From: Paenibacillus sp. FSL R7-0204
Lineage (GTDB): Bacteria > Bacillota > Bacilli > Paenibacillales > Paenibacillaceae
Length of the DNA stretch: 64,000 bases
Assembly: GCF_038002225.1 (NCBI RefSeq)
Contig: NZ_JBBOCA010000001.1
Coordinates: 806,001 to 870,000 of the forward strand
Reading direction: 5' to 3'
The notes beneath the pieces are model-generated. The model had not been told where the DNA came from and searched no databases. It was given only the letters and a program-made list of their open reading frames with translations. Positions 44,487 through 52,884 of this stretch are shown piece after piece (the first letter of the stretch is position 1; every line of letters begins with the position of its first letter). A program made the translations under genes and the position numbers.

Positions 44487-45454
44487 TGAGTCACGGAACA
44501 CCAGGCGTAACAGAGACGATTGCCGCACAGCTCAAAGGCCGTGATTTGCTGGAGCTGAATGATTACAGCCCGGAGGAAATCACGTATTTGATTGACCTCG
44601 CGATTGAGCTGAAGCGCAAAGCTAAGAACGGTGAGGTCTACCAGCCGCTGCTGGGGAAGACGATCGGCCTTATTTTTGAGAAATCCTCTACCCGTACCCG
44701 GGTGTCGTTCGAAGTGGGGATGTATCAGCTGGGCGGACATGCACTGTTCCTGAGCAAGAATGATATTCAGCTGGGCCGCGGCGAGACGGTTGGTGATACG
44801 GCCCAGGTTATGTCGCGTTATCTGGACGGTATCATGATCCGTACGTTCGGCCATGATAAAGTGGAAGATTTGGCCCGGTATGCCTCAGTGCCTGTAATCA
44901 ACGGCCTCAGCGATCTTGCACATCCCTGCCAGGTGCTGGCAGACTACCAGACTGTATACGAGCACAAGGGCAAGCTGAAGGGCTTGAAGCTGGCGTACAT
45001 CGGTGACGGCAATAATATGGCCCATTCTCTGCTGATCGGCGGCGCCAAGCTGGGTGTGCATGTCTCTATTGCCGGACCTGAAGGCTACGAGCCGGACGAG
45101 GCTGTCGTGGCTGAGGCGCGCGAGATCGCCAAGGAGACAGGCTCGGTCATCACTGTGACCCGCAGCCCGCAGGACGCAGTACAGGACGCAGATGTCATCT
45201 ACACGGATGTCTGGGCGAGCATGGGCTTCGAGGCCGAGCAGCTGGCGCGTGAAGCGGCGTTCAAGGACTATCAGGTCAACGAGGAGCTGGTGAAGGGCGC
45301 GAAGAGCGATTATCTGTTCCTGCACTGCCTGCCGGCTCACCGGGAGGAAGAGGTCAGCACCGGCGTCATCGACGGCCCGAACTCCGTGATCTTCGATCAG
45401 GCGGAGAACCGCCTGCATGCGCAGAAGGCGCTTATGGCGGCTTTGATGGGCTAG
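44486..45454 (+). CDS. argF: Ornithine carbamoyltransferase
   Basis: 322 residues, ATG 44486 overlapping the argD stop (TGATG), GGGGAGG ahead. It makes citrulline from ornithine and carbamoyl phosphate. Carbamoyl-phosphate loop SSTRTRVSFEVG, ornithine loop DVWASMGFE and HCLPAHREEEV (the catalytic Cys) are intact. Last gene of argCJBDF. Confidence 0.97.
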   Translation: MSHGTPGVTETIAAQLKGRDLLELNDYSPEEITYLIDLAIELKRKAKNGEVYQPLLGKTIGLIFEKSSTRTRVSFEVGMYQLGGHALFLSKNDIQLGRGETVGDTAQVMSRYLDGIMIRTFGHDKVEDLARYASVPVINGLSDLAHPCQVLADYQTVYEHKGKLKGLKLAYIGDGNNMAHSLLIGGAKLGVHVSIAGPEGYEPDEAVVAEAREIAKETGSVITVTRSPQDAVQDADVIYTDVWASMGFEAEQLAREAAFKDYQVNEELVKGAKSDYLFLHCLPAHREEEVSTGVIDGPNSVIFDQAENRLHAQKALMAALMG

Positions 45455-45497
45455 GCCGGCCGCACCTAACCTTCAAGCAAGCGCTGGGTTAAAGTAA

Positions 45498-45526
45498 TTG
45501 AATTATATATACACAACACATATATA
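45498..45526 (+). promoter_or_regulatory. Possible promoter upstream of the repeat and argGH
   Basis: -35 TTGAAT (45498-45503), 17-base spacer, -10 TATATA (45521-45526). If used, the repeat element at 45563-45695 would be part of the argGH leader RNA. A second -10-like TATAAT lies at 45729-45734, downstream of the repeat, with only a weak -35. Confidence 0.4.
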
Positions 45527-45562
45527 AGATCAACAGGCACTTAGATAGGAGGGTTGGAGGAT

Positions 45563-45695
45563 CGGAGGGGAATTTTGGAACTGTAGGAGCTTCAGCGTCC
45601 GCCTTTGTCTACGGATTTCAACCGCGAACAGCGGTATAAATCAAGAAATCTGTAGACAACAGCGGCCGGAAGTCCAAATATTCTCTGTAGTGACG
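45563..45695 (+). repeat. Structured repeat element, copy 2 (upstream of argG)
   Basis: About 133 bases, same orientation and order of parts as 37428-37561. The first 21 bases are identical; AGCGTCCGCCTT, AACAGCGGCCG and AAGTCCAAA are shared. The central stem is different in sequence, GTCTACGGATTTC (45607-45619) / GAAATCTGTAGAC (45645-45657), but again 13 bp, again enclosing exactly 25 bases, again with a 5-bp hairpin (ACCGC-GAACA-GCGGT) and a 9-base tail. It ends 72 bases before the argG start. The rest of the 313-base argF-argG gap has only the promoter-like sites noted. Confidence 0.8.
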
Positions 45696-45767
45696 TCCAA
45701 AACCCGTTTTTAAAGCCGAAGTTGATCTTATAATCACCCTCCACACCGAAAGGAAGCTAAACACCCC

Positions 45768-47003
45768 ATGCCAAAAGAAAAAATTGTACTCGCCTATTCC
45801 GGCGGGCTGGATACCTCAGTCATTCTGAAATGGCTGAAAGAAACGTATGATGCGGAGATTATTGCTTTTACAGCGGATATTGGCCAAAAGGAAGAACTGG
45901 ACGGCCTGGAGGAAAAAGCACTCGCTACCGGCGCATCCAAGGTCTACATCGATGATCTGCGCGACGAGTTCGCAAATGACTTCATCTACCCGATGTTCCA
46001 GTCGGGAGCACTGTATGAGGGACAATATCTGCTGGGCACGAGCATTGCCCGTCCGCTAATCGCCAAGCGTATGGTCGATATCGCCATCGCCGAAGGCGCA
46101 ACAGCCATTGCCCATGGAGCTACAGGTAAAGGGAATGACCAGGTACGCTTCGAGCTGAACGCTGCTGCATTATCGCCGAGCATTAAGGTAATCGCGCCTT
46201 GGCGTCTGGAAGAGTTCCGCAACCAGTTCCCGGGCCGCGCCGAGATGATCGCTTACGCGGAAGCCAACGGTATTCCGGTACAAGCCTCTGCGGCCAAGCC
46301 GTATTCGATGGACCGTAACCTGCTGCATATCAGCTATGAGAGCGGCGTGCTGGAAGATCCGTGGTTCGATCCAAGCGCACCGGAGAACAAGGAAATGTTC
46401 CTGCTCTCCAATGCCCCAGAGGATGCTCCGGATGAAGCCGAGTACCTGGAGCTGGATTTCCTGAAGGGTGACTGCGTAGCGCTGAACGGCGAAGCGTTAT
46501 CCCCGCTGCAAGTGATGGAGAAGCTCAATGAGCTGGGCGGCAAGCATGGCATCGGACGTGTGGATATGGTCGAGAACCGTTTTGTCGGCATGAAGAGCCG
46601 CGGCGTGTATGAGACTCCGGGCGGAACCATTCTGTTCACCGCTCACCGCAAAATGGAATCGATCACCATGGACCGTGAAGTGATGAACCTGCGTGACAGC
46701 CTGATCACCCGTTACAGCACGCTGGTGTATAACGGCTTCTGGTTCGCACCGGAGCGGATTGCGATGCAGGCCCTGGTGAAGGAGAGCCAGAAGAACGTGA
46801 CTGGTACGGTACGTGTGAAGCTCTACAAGGGGAACATCATCGGCGCCGGAGTCAAGAGTCCGGTCAGCCTGTACAACCCGGATATCGCCACCATGGAGGC
46901 AGATCCTACCCAGGCCTATGACCAGGGCGATGCGACCGGCTTCATCCGTCTGAATGCCCTTCGTCTGAAGGTATCGGCAGGCGTAGCTGAATCCAATAAG
47001 TAG
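45768..47003 (+). CDS. argG: Argininosuccinate synthase
   Basis: 411 residues, ATG 45768 with AAAGGAAGC ahead. It joins citrulline and aspartate using ATP. N-terminal PP-loop [33 protein letters not shown] binds substrate; [20 protein letters not shown] is typical (first 20 residues shown). It forms a second arginine unit with argH. Confidence 0.98.
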   Translation: MPKEKIVLAYSGGLDTSVILKWLKETYDAEIIAFTADIGQKEELDGLEEKALATGASKVYIDDLRDEFANDFIYPMFQSGALYEGQYLLGTSIARPLIAKRMVDIAIAEGATAIAHGATGKGNDQVRFELNAAALSPSIKVIAPWRLEEFRNQFPGRAEMIAYAEANGIPVQASAAKPYSMDRNLLHISYESGVLEDPWFDPSAPENKEMFLLSNAPEDAPDEAEYLELDFLKGDCVALNGEALSPLQVMEKLNELGGKHGIGRVDMVENRFVGMKSRGVYETPGGTILFTAHRKMESITMDREVMNLRDSLITRYSTLVYNGFWFAPERIAMQALVKESQKNVTGTVRVKLYKGNIIGAGVKSPVSLYNPDIATMEADPTQAYDQGDATGFIRLNALRLKVSAGVAESNK

Positions 47004-47024
47004 CACTATATAAAAGCGGACACA

Positions 47025-47064
47025 AGAAGGCCGTTCCTCCCAACTGGACAGGGGCGGCCCTTCT
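47025..47064 (+). other. Hairpin between argG and argH
   Basis: AGAAGGCCG pairs with CGGCCCTTCT with one bulge. No T tract follows; the argH ribosome site is 11 bases downstream. It may tune argH expression relative to argG. Confidence 0.5.
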
Positions 47065-47089
47065 AACGTCTATCAAGGAGGAACAACAG

Positions 47090-48502
47090 GTGAGCAAGCT
47101 GTGGGGCGGACGTTTTACCAAAGGGACGAACAAACTGGTAGAGGAATATACGGCTTCTATCGAATTCGATAAAGTGCTGGCGGAAGAGGATGTGCAGGGC
47201 AGTCTGGCGCATGTCATGATGCTGGGCAAATGCGGAATTCTGCCGCAGGAGGATGTCGAGACGATCAAGAACGGGCTCGCGAAGGTACTGGACAAGGTAC
47301 GTGCGGGGGAGATTGTGTTCTCGGTTGCCGATGAAGATATCCACATGAATATTGAAAAGAACCTGATCGAAGAGATCGGCCCGGTCGGCGGCAAGCTGCA
47401 CACCGGACGCAGCCGCAACGATCAGGTGGCTACAGACATGCACCTCTACCTGCGTAACCGCGTGGTGGAGCTGGTAGCGCTGCTGCATGAACTGCAGGGT
47501 GCGCTGATCGGGCAGGCCAAGGATAACCTGGAGACCATCGTTCCAGGATATACCCACCTGCAGCGGGCACAGCCGATTCTGTTCGCGCATCATCTGCTGG
47601 CTTACGTGTCGATGTTCCGCCGCGATGCGGAGCGCCTGACGGACAGCTACAAGCGGATCAACGTGCTGCCGCTGGGTGCCGGGGCGCTGGCGGGAACGAC
47701 GTTCCCGATTGACCGCCACTTCGTGGCTGAACAGCTTGGCTTCGATAGCGTCTATGAGAACAGTCTGGATGCGGTCAGTGACCGCGACTTCATCGTTGAG
47801 TTCCTGGCGAATGCATCGCTCGTGATGACTCACCTGTCCCGTCTCAGCGAAGAGCTGGTGCTGTGGAGCAGCACCGAATTCAGCTTCGTGGAGCTGGACG
47901 ATGCCTTCTGCACCGGCAGCAGCATCATGCCGCAGAAGAAGAACCCGGATGTACCGGAGCTGGTACGCGGCAAAACCGGCCGTGTCTACGGCAACCTGAT
48001 CGGACTCCTGACCGTGCTGAAGTCGTTGCCGCTGGCCTATAACAAGGACATGCAGGAAGATAAGGAAGGCATGTTCGATACCGTTGCTACCCTTACAGGG
48101 GCCTTGCAGCTGTTCGCACCGATGATCTCCACCATGAAGGTGAACAAGGCGCGGATGCGCGAAGCGGTGAATACCGACTTCTCCAACGCGACCGATATTG
48201 CCGACTTCCTGGTAGGCAAAGGCCTGCCCTTCCGTCAGGCGCATGAGGTGATCGGCAAGACCGTCCTGTATTGCATCAACGAAGGCAAGTTCCTGCTGGA
48301 TCTGACGCTGGACGAATTCAAGCAGTTCTCGCCGCTGTTCGACGACCAGATCTATGCGGTGCTCCAGCCGGAGGCCGTGGTGAACGCCCGTAATGTTTAC
48401 GGCGGTACCGCCACGGTTCAGGTACAGGCTGCCATCCAGCGGGCCGAAGCGGACCTGACGGCTGCGGGTGAATGGGTGAAGCAGCATGGCGGAGCCGTGT
48501 AA
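47090..48502 (+). CDS. argH: Argininosuccinate lyase
   Basis: 470 residues, GTG 47090 with AAGGAGG 8 bases ahead. It splits argininosuccinate to arginine and fumarate. Fumarase-superfamily signature [20 protein letters not shown] (catalytic Ser in the flexible loop), [14 protein letters not shown] and [15 protein letters not shown] are intact. Last step of the pathway. Confidence 0.98.
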   Translation: MSKLWGGRFTKGTNKLVEEYTASIEFDKVLAEEDVQGSLAHVMMLGKCGILPQEDVETIKNGLAKVLDKVRAGEIVFSVADEDIHMNIEKNLIEEIGPVGGKLHTGRSRNDQVATDMHLYLRNRVVELVALLHELQGALIGQAKDNLETIVPGYTHLQRAQPILFAHHLLAYVSMFRRDAERLTDSYKRINVLPLGAGALAGTTFPIDRHFVAEQLGFDSVYENSLDAVSDRDFIVEFLANASLVMTHLSRLSEELVLWSSTEFSFVELDDAFCTGSSIMPQKKNPDVPELVRGKTGRVYGNLIGLLTVLKSLPLAYNKDMQEDKEGMFDTVATLTGALQLFAPMISTMKVNKARMREAVNTDFSNATDIADFLVGKGLPFRQAHEVIGKTVLYCINEGKFLLDLTLDEFKQFSPLFDDQIYAVLQPEAVVNARNVYGGTATVQVQAAIQRAEADLTAAGEWVKQHGGAV

Positions 48503-48559
48503 CTATACGCAGATCGTCTGCATTGCCAGCTAGAGGCACAGGATTGCTGAAAGCATTAG

Positions 48560-48604
48560 AGACTGTCATTTGCAGCGGAAGCTGCAGAAGGGCAGTCTTT
48601 TTTA
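48560..48604 (+). terminator. Terminator after argH
   Basis: AGACTG / CAGTCT outer and TGCAGC / GCTGCA inner arms with loop GGAA, then a T run. Confidence 0.9.
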
Positions 48605-48628
48605 CAATAAAGTGAGAGGGGGGAAGGT

Positions 48629-50524
48629 ATGGTTTGGAAAGCCCACATAGAAGGCTGGGGCCGTACTGCGGTCAGGCTGCTGGAGGTTCAATTATTCGCT
48701 GCGCAAGCTGGAACGGTGCCTGAGTATGATGTGGCAGCTTCGAGTTTTTTCCTGCTGAGTGTGCAGGGCGAGGCGACTGTAAGTCTATCGGGGACGATCT
48801 ATTCCACCCGGTCTGCGCCTCTTCTGCATGGCGGCATGGAAACGGAGCTGAGGCTGACGCCGCTGGACAACGAATTTGTCTGTTATTTCATTCGCTACCA
48901 AGCTGACAGTGTATTGCCGGAGGACCGGGAGAGCTTCCATATGCCGTATGCCTTCGCTCCCTATACCCTGCTGCCCTTGCAGGAGATGGGCCAGACAATG
49001 GATCGTCTGTGGCAGCATACCGCCCCGCTGGACAAGCTGCAGGCACAGACGGTTTTTCATCGATTTGTATATGAGCTTATGCGGCAGATTCACACCTCGG
49101 CTCAGGAGACCAGCAGACCGGGTGTAGTCACCGAGGCCATTCACTATATTCATGAGCATTACAGTGAGCCGATTACCGCAGAGGTATTGGCCGGCATGTG
49201 TAGTTGCAGTACGAGCTACTTGTTCCGCATGTTCAAGAATCAGCTGGGGTTCGGTCCGATCGATTACCTGATCCATGTACGAATCCGCAGATCCAAGCAG
49301 CAGCTGCTCCAATCCAATGCCCGAATTCAGGAAATCGCAGCCAGTGTGGGTTATGCCGATGTCTATTATTTCAGCCGTTTGTTCAAAAAGCATGCTGGCT
49401 GCTCGCCCCAACGATTCCGGGAGAATAACAAGCACACCGTTCAGAATAATCCATTACATCTGCTGAAATCGTCTATTGTAACTGGTAAGCCTGTTTCTCA
49501 TAATGATAATGAGAATTATTATCAATGTAATGAGGAAGGGGACACACCGATGTTCGGATTTTCAAGACCGGCCTTAGGGGCCACGCTGCTGTTATGTTCA
49601 GCTTTATTTCTAAGCGCATGTCAGTCAGGCAACAACGCTGGAAAGGCAGGCTCTGAGCCTATTCCCACCAGTACGGCTGCAGACAGCGAGGCCGCAGATA
49701 CACGTATTTACAAGCATTTGAAGGGGGAGACGGAGATTCCCGTGAAGCCCAAACGGGTCGTCAGTCTTTTTCATCTGGGGGAATTGATGGCGCTTGGAGT
49801 GAAGCCGGTGGGAGCAACAACCTTCATTCTGAACAATCCGCTGTTAAGCGATGTGTCGGATATTGAAGATGTAGGTTCTACGCCTGATGCGGAGAAGATC
49901 CTGTCGCTTGCGCCTGATCTGATTATTACAACAGCCCCGTTCGCGGAGGTGGTCGAAGGAGGATACGAGGCTCTGAGCCAGATTGCACCAACCCTTGTGG
50001 TGGAGCAGTATAATGATCCGGTCAAGGATGTCGAAATGTTCGGAGATATTCTGGGCAAGCAGGCGGAAGCGAAGCAGTGGAACGAGGATTTTGCAGCCAA
50101 AATAAAAGAGTCCAAAGAAAAGATCACCCCCTACATCGAACCGGGCGAAACCTTCTCCATTCTGAATGTGCGGTCCGGTTCAGTCTTCGTTTACGGGGAT
50201 ACCAATCTGGGCGGGAATATCTTGTACAAATATCTGGGTCTGAAGCCGACCGAAAAAGTGGACAAAGAGGTGATCCACGGAGAGACCTGGGAGATCTCCA
50301 ACGAGGTCATTCCCGAGTTCATCGGCGACCGGTTATTTCTCGCAGTGAATGAAGGGGCGGAGGCAGAACTGAAGAAAGTGGATAAGCTCATTCAGAATTC
50401 ACCGGCAGGGAAAGCGGGCAAAATCTACAATATTGACTTTAATGAATTCCTGTTCAGTGATCCGATTTCGGTTGAACAACAAATGGATATCATCGTTAAC
50501 CTGCTGGCTGGGAGCGGCACGTGA
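48629..50524 (+). CDS. AraC-type regulator in frame with a ferric-siderophore-binding protein
   Basis: One uninterrupted 631-codon frame, ATG 48629 behind GAGAGGGGGGAAGG. Residues about 1-150 are an AraC-like sensor with cupin-like features. Residues about 165-270 are a complete AraC double helix-turn-helix (VLAGMCSCSTSYLFRMFKNQ, IQEIAASVGYADVYYFSRLF, CSPQRFREN). About 35 linker residues follow, then Met308 starts a full lipoprotein with lipobox LSAC (Cys331) and an FeuA/FepB-type periplasmic-binding fold. There is no stop between the parts. B. subtilis Btr (YbbB) has the same order of domains but lacks a signal peptide. Here the signal peptide, a ribosome site and a Fur-box promoter are inside the frame, so the protein could be made as the AraC part with a trailing domain, as a membrane-anchored fusion, or mostly as two products. 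Confidence 0.8.
   Translation: MVWKAHIEGWGRTAVRLLEVQLFAAQAGTVPEYDVAASSFFLLSVQGEATVSLSGTIYSTRSAPLLHGGMETELRLTPLDNEFVCYFIRYQADSVLPEDRESFHMPYAFAPYTLLPLQEMGQTMDRLWQHTAPLDKLQAQTVFHRFVYELMRQIHTSAQETSRPGVVTEAIHYIHEHYSEPITAEVLAGMCSCSTSYLFRMFKNQLGFGPIDYLIHVRIRRSKQQLLQSNARIQEIAASVGYADVYYFSRLFKKHAGCSPQRFRENNKHTVQNNPLHLLKSSIVTGKPVSHNDNENYYQCNEEGDTPMFGFSRPALGATLLLCSALFLSACQSGNNAGKAGSEPIPTSTAADSEAADTRIYKHLKGETEIPVKPKRVVSLFHLGELMALGVKPVGATTFILNNPLLSDVSDIEDVGSTPDAEKILSLAPDLIITTAPFAEVVEGGYEALSQIAPTLVVEQYNDPVKDVEMFGDILGKQAEAKQWNEDFAAKIKESKEKITPYIEPGETFSILNVRSGSVFVYGDTNLGGNILYKYLGLKPTEKVDKEVIHGETWEISNEVIPEFIGDRLFLAVNEGAEAELKKVDKLIQNSPAGKAGKIYNIDFNEFLFSDPISVEQQMDIIVNLLAGSGT
49476..49524 (+). promoter_or_regulatory. 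Fur-box promoter inside the AraC frame
   Basis: -35 TTGTAA (49476-49481), 17-base spacer, -10 CATAAT (49499-49504). The Fur box GATAATGAGAATTATTATC (49505-49523) matches the classical 19-base box at 17 positions and abuts the -10. It would repress the lipoprotein when iron is plentiful. Confidence 0.85.
49550..50524 (+). CDS. Ferric-siderophore ABC transporter substrate-binding lipoprotein (nested start)
   Basis: 324 residues from ATG 49550, with GAGGAAGGGG 8 bases ahead. A signal peptide ends at lipobox LSAC (Cys24), then a Ser/Thr/Ala linker and the binding fold of the FeuA/FhuD type (KRVVSLFHLGELMALGVKPV, LAPDLIITTAPFAEVVEGGY, ISVEQQMDIIVNLLAG). It should deliver ferric siderophore to an ABC importer, but no permease or ATPase gene follows; the next gene is on the other strand. 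It shares its frame with the AraC gene. Which siderophore is bound cannot be told from sequence. Confidence 0.88.
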   Translation: MFGFSRPALGATLLLCSALFLSACQSGNNAGKAGSEPIPTSTAADSEAADTRIYKHLKGETEIPVKPKRVVSLFHLGELMALGVKPVGATTFILNNPLLSDVSDIEDVGSTPDAEKILSLAPDLIITTAPFAEVVEGGYEALSQIAPTLVVEQYNDPVKDVEMFGDILGKQAEAKQWNEDFAAKIKESKEKITPYIEPGETFSILNVRSGSVFVYGDTNLGGNILYKYLGLKPTEKVDKEVIHGETWEISNEVIPEFIGDRLFLAVNEGAEAELKKVDKLIQNSPAGKAGKIYNIDFNEFLFSDPISVEQQMDIIVNLLAGSGT

Positions 50525-50542
50525 ATAGGTGGGAGCCTAATA

Positions 50543-50581
50543 AAAAGGGGACGCTGGATGATTTGTCCAGGTCCCTTTTAT
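50543..50581 (+). terminator. Terminator, possibly bidirectional
   Basis: AAAAGGGGAC and CTGGA pair with TCCAG and GTCCCTTTT around loop TGATTTG, between two genes that converge. Confidence 0.8.
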
Positions 50582-50710
50582 GTAAAGATAAGAATGTATA
50601 TGCTTCGCGCTAAAATCATCCTTATCTTTCTCGCTGAAACGGTACCGACCTTTAAAAGGACGGCAATGCCGTTTCCACTTGTGAATTTATCCGCTTACAT
50701 ATGAAATTCT

Positions 50711-51496
50711 CTACTTGTTTAGCGGCAGCCACTTCAGCACATCGCGGATCTTGGCATCCCAGTATCCCCACTCATGCTGCCCCGGCCCTTCCTCATAGGT
50801 CAAAGACAGCTTGGTCTTGGAGCAGGCCTTGCGGAAGACCAGATTGTCCTCATAGAGGAAATCCTCGGTTCCACAGCACTGGTAGAGCAGCGGCTTCGGC
50901 CCTTTGGAGCGGTTCACTTCTTCAAGCAGCCATAGCAGATCTTCCGGAGTACCAGCAATGTCCTTGTCCCCAAAAATCTGCAAATAATCCTTGGTCTTCT
51001 GCGATGGATCTTCAAAGTTTAAGAAATTATGCGCCATGTCCAGTGCTCCCGACAGACTTGCAGCGGCGGCCCAGTCCTGCGGCTTGCGCAGTCCCAGCTT
51101 CATTGCCCCGTATCCGCCCATCGACAATCCCGCCACGAAGTTATCCTCGCGCTTGGCCGACAAAGGGAAGAAGGAACGGGCCAGCGCCGGTAACTCCTCA
51201 CTAATGAACGTCCAGTACTTGCCGCCCGCCTCCATATCCGTATAGAAGCTGCGGTGGACCTGCGGCATAACAACAGCGATGCCCAGCTCTGCCACATAAC
51301 GCTCAATCGAGGTCCGGCGCAGCCAGATCGAATCATCGTCAGACAAGCCGTGCAGCAGATACAACGTGGGGTGTAAGGTCCCTTTGGAGACATTACTCAT
51401 TCCGATCTGCGTCGTGGTCTGCTGCGGCAGAATGACAGTCATCGAAGTACTGAGCCCCAGCACCTCCGAATAAAATTTACATTCAATTAAAGCCAT
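50711..51496 (-). CDS. Esterase-D-type alpha/beta hydrolase
   Basis: 261 residues on the reverse strand, ATG at 51496 with AAAGGGG ahead; the open frame continues upstream to 51700 without a start signal. The putative esterase family (esterase D / S-formylglutathione hydrolase / mycolyltransferase-like fold). The nucleophile Ser lies in [14 protein letters not shown], the oxyanion region in [14 protein letters not shown], and the acid and base in [11 protein letters not shown] and GQHEWGYWD. There is no signal peptide. Ferric-siderophore esterases (Fes/IroE) are in this wider fold, so a link to the neighbouring binding protein is conceivable, but the sequence alone fits a general acyl esterase. 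Confidence 0.88.
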   Translation of the reverse strand: MALIECKFYSEVLGLSTSMTVILPQQTTTQIGMSNVSKGTLHPTLYLLHGLSDDDSIWLRRTSIERYVAELGIAVVMPQVHRSFYTDMEAGGKYWTFISEELPALARSFFPLSAKREDNFVAGLSMGGYGAMKLGLRKPQDWAAAASLSGALDMAHNFLNFEDPSQKTKDYLQIFGDKDIAGTPEDLLWLLEEVNRSKGPKPLLYQCCGTEDFLYEDNLVFRKACSKTKLSLTYEEGPGQHEWGYWDAKIRDVLKWLPLNK

Positions 51497-51760
51497 TTGC
51501 GTATCCCCTTTCTGCCCACATGATAGCACAGCCCCTACCTGATATAAACTGTAGATTTCTCCAGATTTATTGACCGCAAGCATTGCTGCTGCCGGAGGAG
51601 AAAGAATATAATGGAAGTAGGTAGAAAGATTCATAGAAACACGCAAGGACACAGGACTGAAGACATGGATGTGCTCCGGGCAGCGGGTGAGAGAAGCCAT
51701 TATTCTGCTGCGCGGAAACTATCTATAATGGAATCCAATAGAGTATAGGGAGCGAACATA
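51497..51760. other. Divergent gap between esterase and pilus genes
   Basis: About 264 bases between two gene starts pointing apart. A TATAAT lies at about 51725 on the + strand, some 35 bases before the first prepilin. I see no further gene. Confidence 0.5.
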
Positions 51761-52339
51761 ATGTCATGGAAAGACCCATGGAACCGCAGCCGCGAGCGGG
51801 GCAAGGAAGCGGGCTTCACCTTAATCGAGGTGCTGGCCGCCATCGTCATTTTGTCGATAGTGTCCCTGGTGCTGACCTCATACTTCACCCACGCGCTGTC
51901 CTACTCCAAATCCAACCAGAACAAGACGATCATGGTCAATCTGGCGCGGAACGCTTTGTTTTATATGGAGAAGCAGGATTTTGAAGCGATGAGTAATTAT
52001 TTCAATATAAATGATACAAATCCCAACGCTGCACACCCTAGTATTGAAGCTAAGCAGTGTACAAGTACTTCTTGTATGTATAGTAATGATGATTTCATCA
52101 ATTCATCGGTTTTGCCTGAAGTGCTGAATCCGGTAATTAATAATATTCTCTATCAGGTGAACATAACATACCAGGCAGATTTGCATCGGGACATGCTGAC
52201 AGGGGGAGACAACCGCAAACAGGAAATGGCTCCTTATCTGATCCCTGTACAGATAGAGGTCACCGGCCCGGGCGGCCCGAATGCGAATACAGCCAGCACG
52301 GTAGTGGAGGGTTATATTACTGATGAGAAAATACGTTGA
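51761..52339 (+). CDS. Type IV prepilin-like protein (minor pilin)
   Basis: 192 residues, ATG 51761 with AGGGAG ahead. A 16-residue positively charged leader ends at the prepilin peptidase site G|FTLIEVLAAIVIL, with Glu at position +5, followed by the usual hydrophobic helix. The rest is a short globular part with two Cys (CTSTSCMY), typical of minor pilins of the PilV/GspI type. Its last 17 bases overlap the next prepilin gene. Confidence 0.9.
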   Translation: MSWKDPWNRSRERGKEAGFTLIEVLAAIVILSIVSLVLTSYFTHALSYSKSNQNKTIMVNLARNALFYMEKQDFEAMSNYFNINDTNPNAAHPSIEAKQCTSTSCMYSNDDFINSSVLPEVLNPVINNILYQVNITYQADLHRDMLTGGDNRKQEMAPYLIPVQIEVTGPGGPNANTASTVVEGYITDEKIR

Positions 52340-52871
52340 ATGCCTAAAATCACAGCAGGGCTTCACACTGATTGAGCTGATCGCCGCCATAACTATATTT
52401 TCAATGGTTGTGGGCATTATCTCCATGGTGACTATGTTTGGTTTTCGCAGCTATCATAAGATAACTATTGAGAATTCACTTAGAGATGAAGCAGACATCA
52501 TTATGTCTTCGATTATAAATGAGTTATACATATTTGCTCCTGAGCGGGTAGAGAGAACAATCGATAATGACGGAATTTTGCTAAAAAAGAAAAAAAGCGA
52601 TACCGACTCTACGCTTGAAGTGATTAAGATTGCTTTCACTCAGGGGAAATTGGTCATCGGTGCTGAAACGGATGCGCCTTCTAATGACTCCCGGACAGCA
52701 GTGAAATCAGACCTGACAGGTTCACTCATTTCTTCGGCGACACCTGACGGAAGATTTTGCACTGGTACATCTCCTTGTGATAGCGGACTAATTGAAATTA
52801 CGCTCAAATTGGCTCGGGAGTATGATGGCAGGGATTATACCATGGAGATGAAAAGTAAATTTGGATTTTAG
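52323..52871 (+). CDS. Type IV prepilin-like protein (PilW/GspJ-type minor pilin)
   Basis: 182 residues, ATG 52323 inside the end of the previous gene, so coupled. A 13-residue leader (MRKYVECLKSQQG), then FTLIELIAAITIF with Glu +5 and a hydrophobic helix. The body contains an exposed Cys pair (CTGTSPCDSG). Position and size fit the PilW/GspJ slot. Its stop (52869-52871) lies in the ribosome site of the next gene. Confidence 0.9.
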   Translation: MRKYVECLKSQQGFTLIELIAAITIFSMVVGIISMVTMFGFRSYHKITIENSLRDEADIIMSSIINELYIFAPERVERTIDNDGILLKKKKSDTDSTLEVIKIAFTQGKLVIGAETDAPSNDSRTAVKSDLTGSLISSATPDGRFCTGTSPCDSGLIEITLKLAREYDGRDYTMEMKSKFGF

Positions 52872-52884
52872 GAGGATGCTGCCC

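Noticed and set aside
45563..45767. T-box leader upstream of argG
   Set aside because: The conserved AGGGTGGNACCGCG box and a terminator/antiterminator pair are not present.
47063..48487. 474-codon reverse-strand open frame inside argH
   Set aside because: An antisense shadow of argH caused by its codon bias; no start signal or family match.
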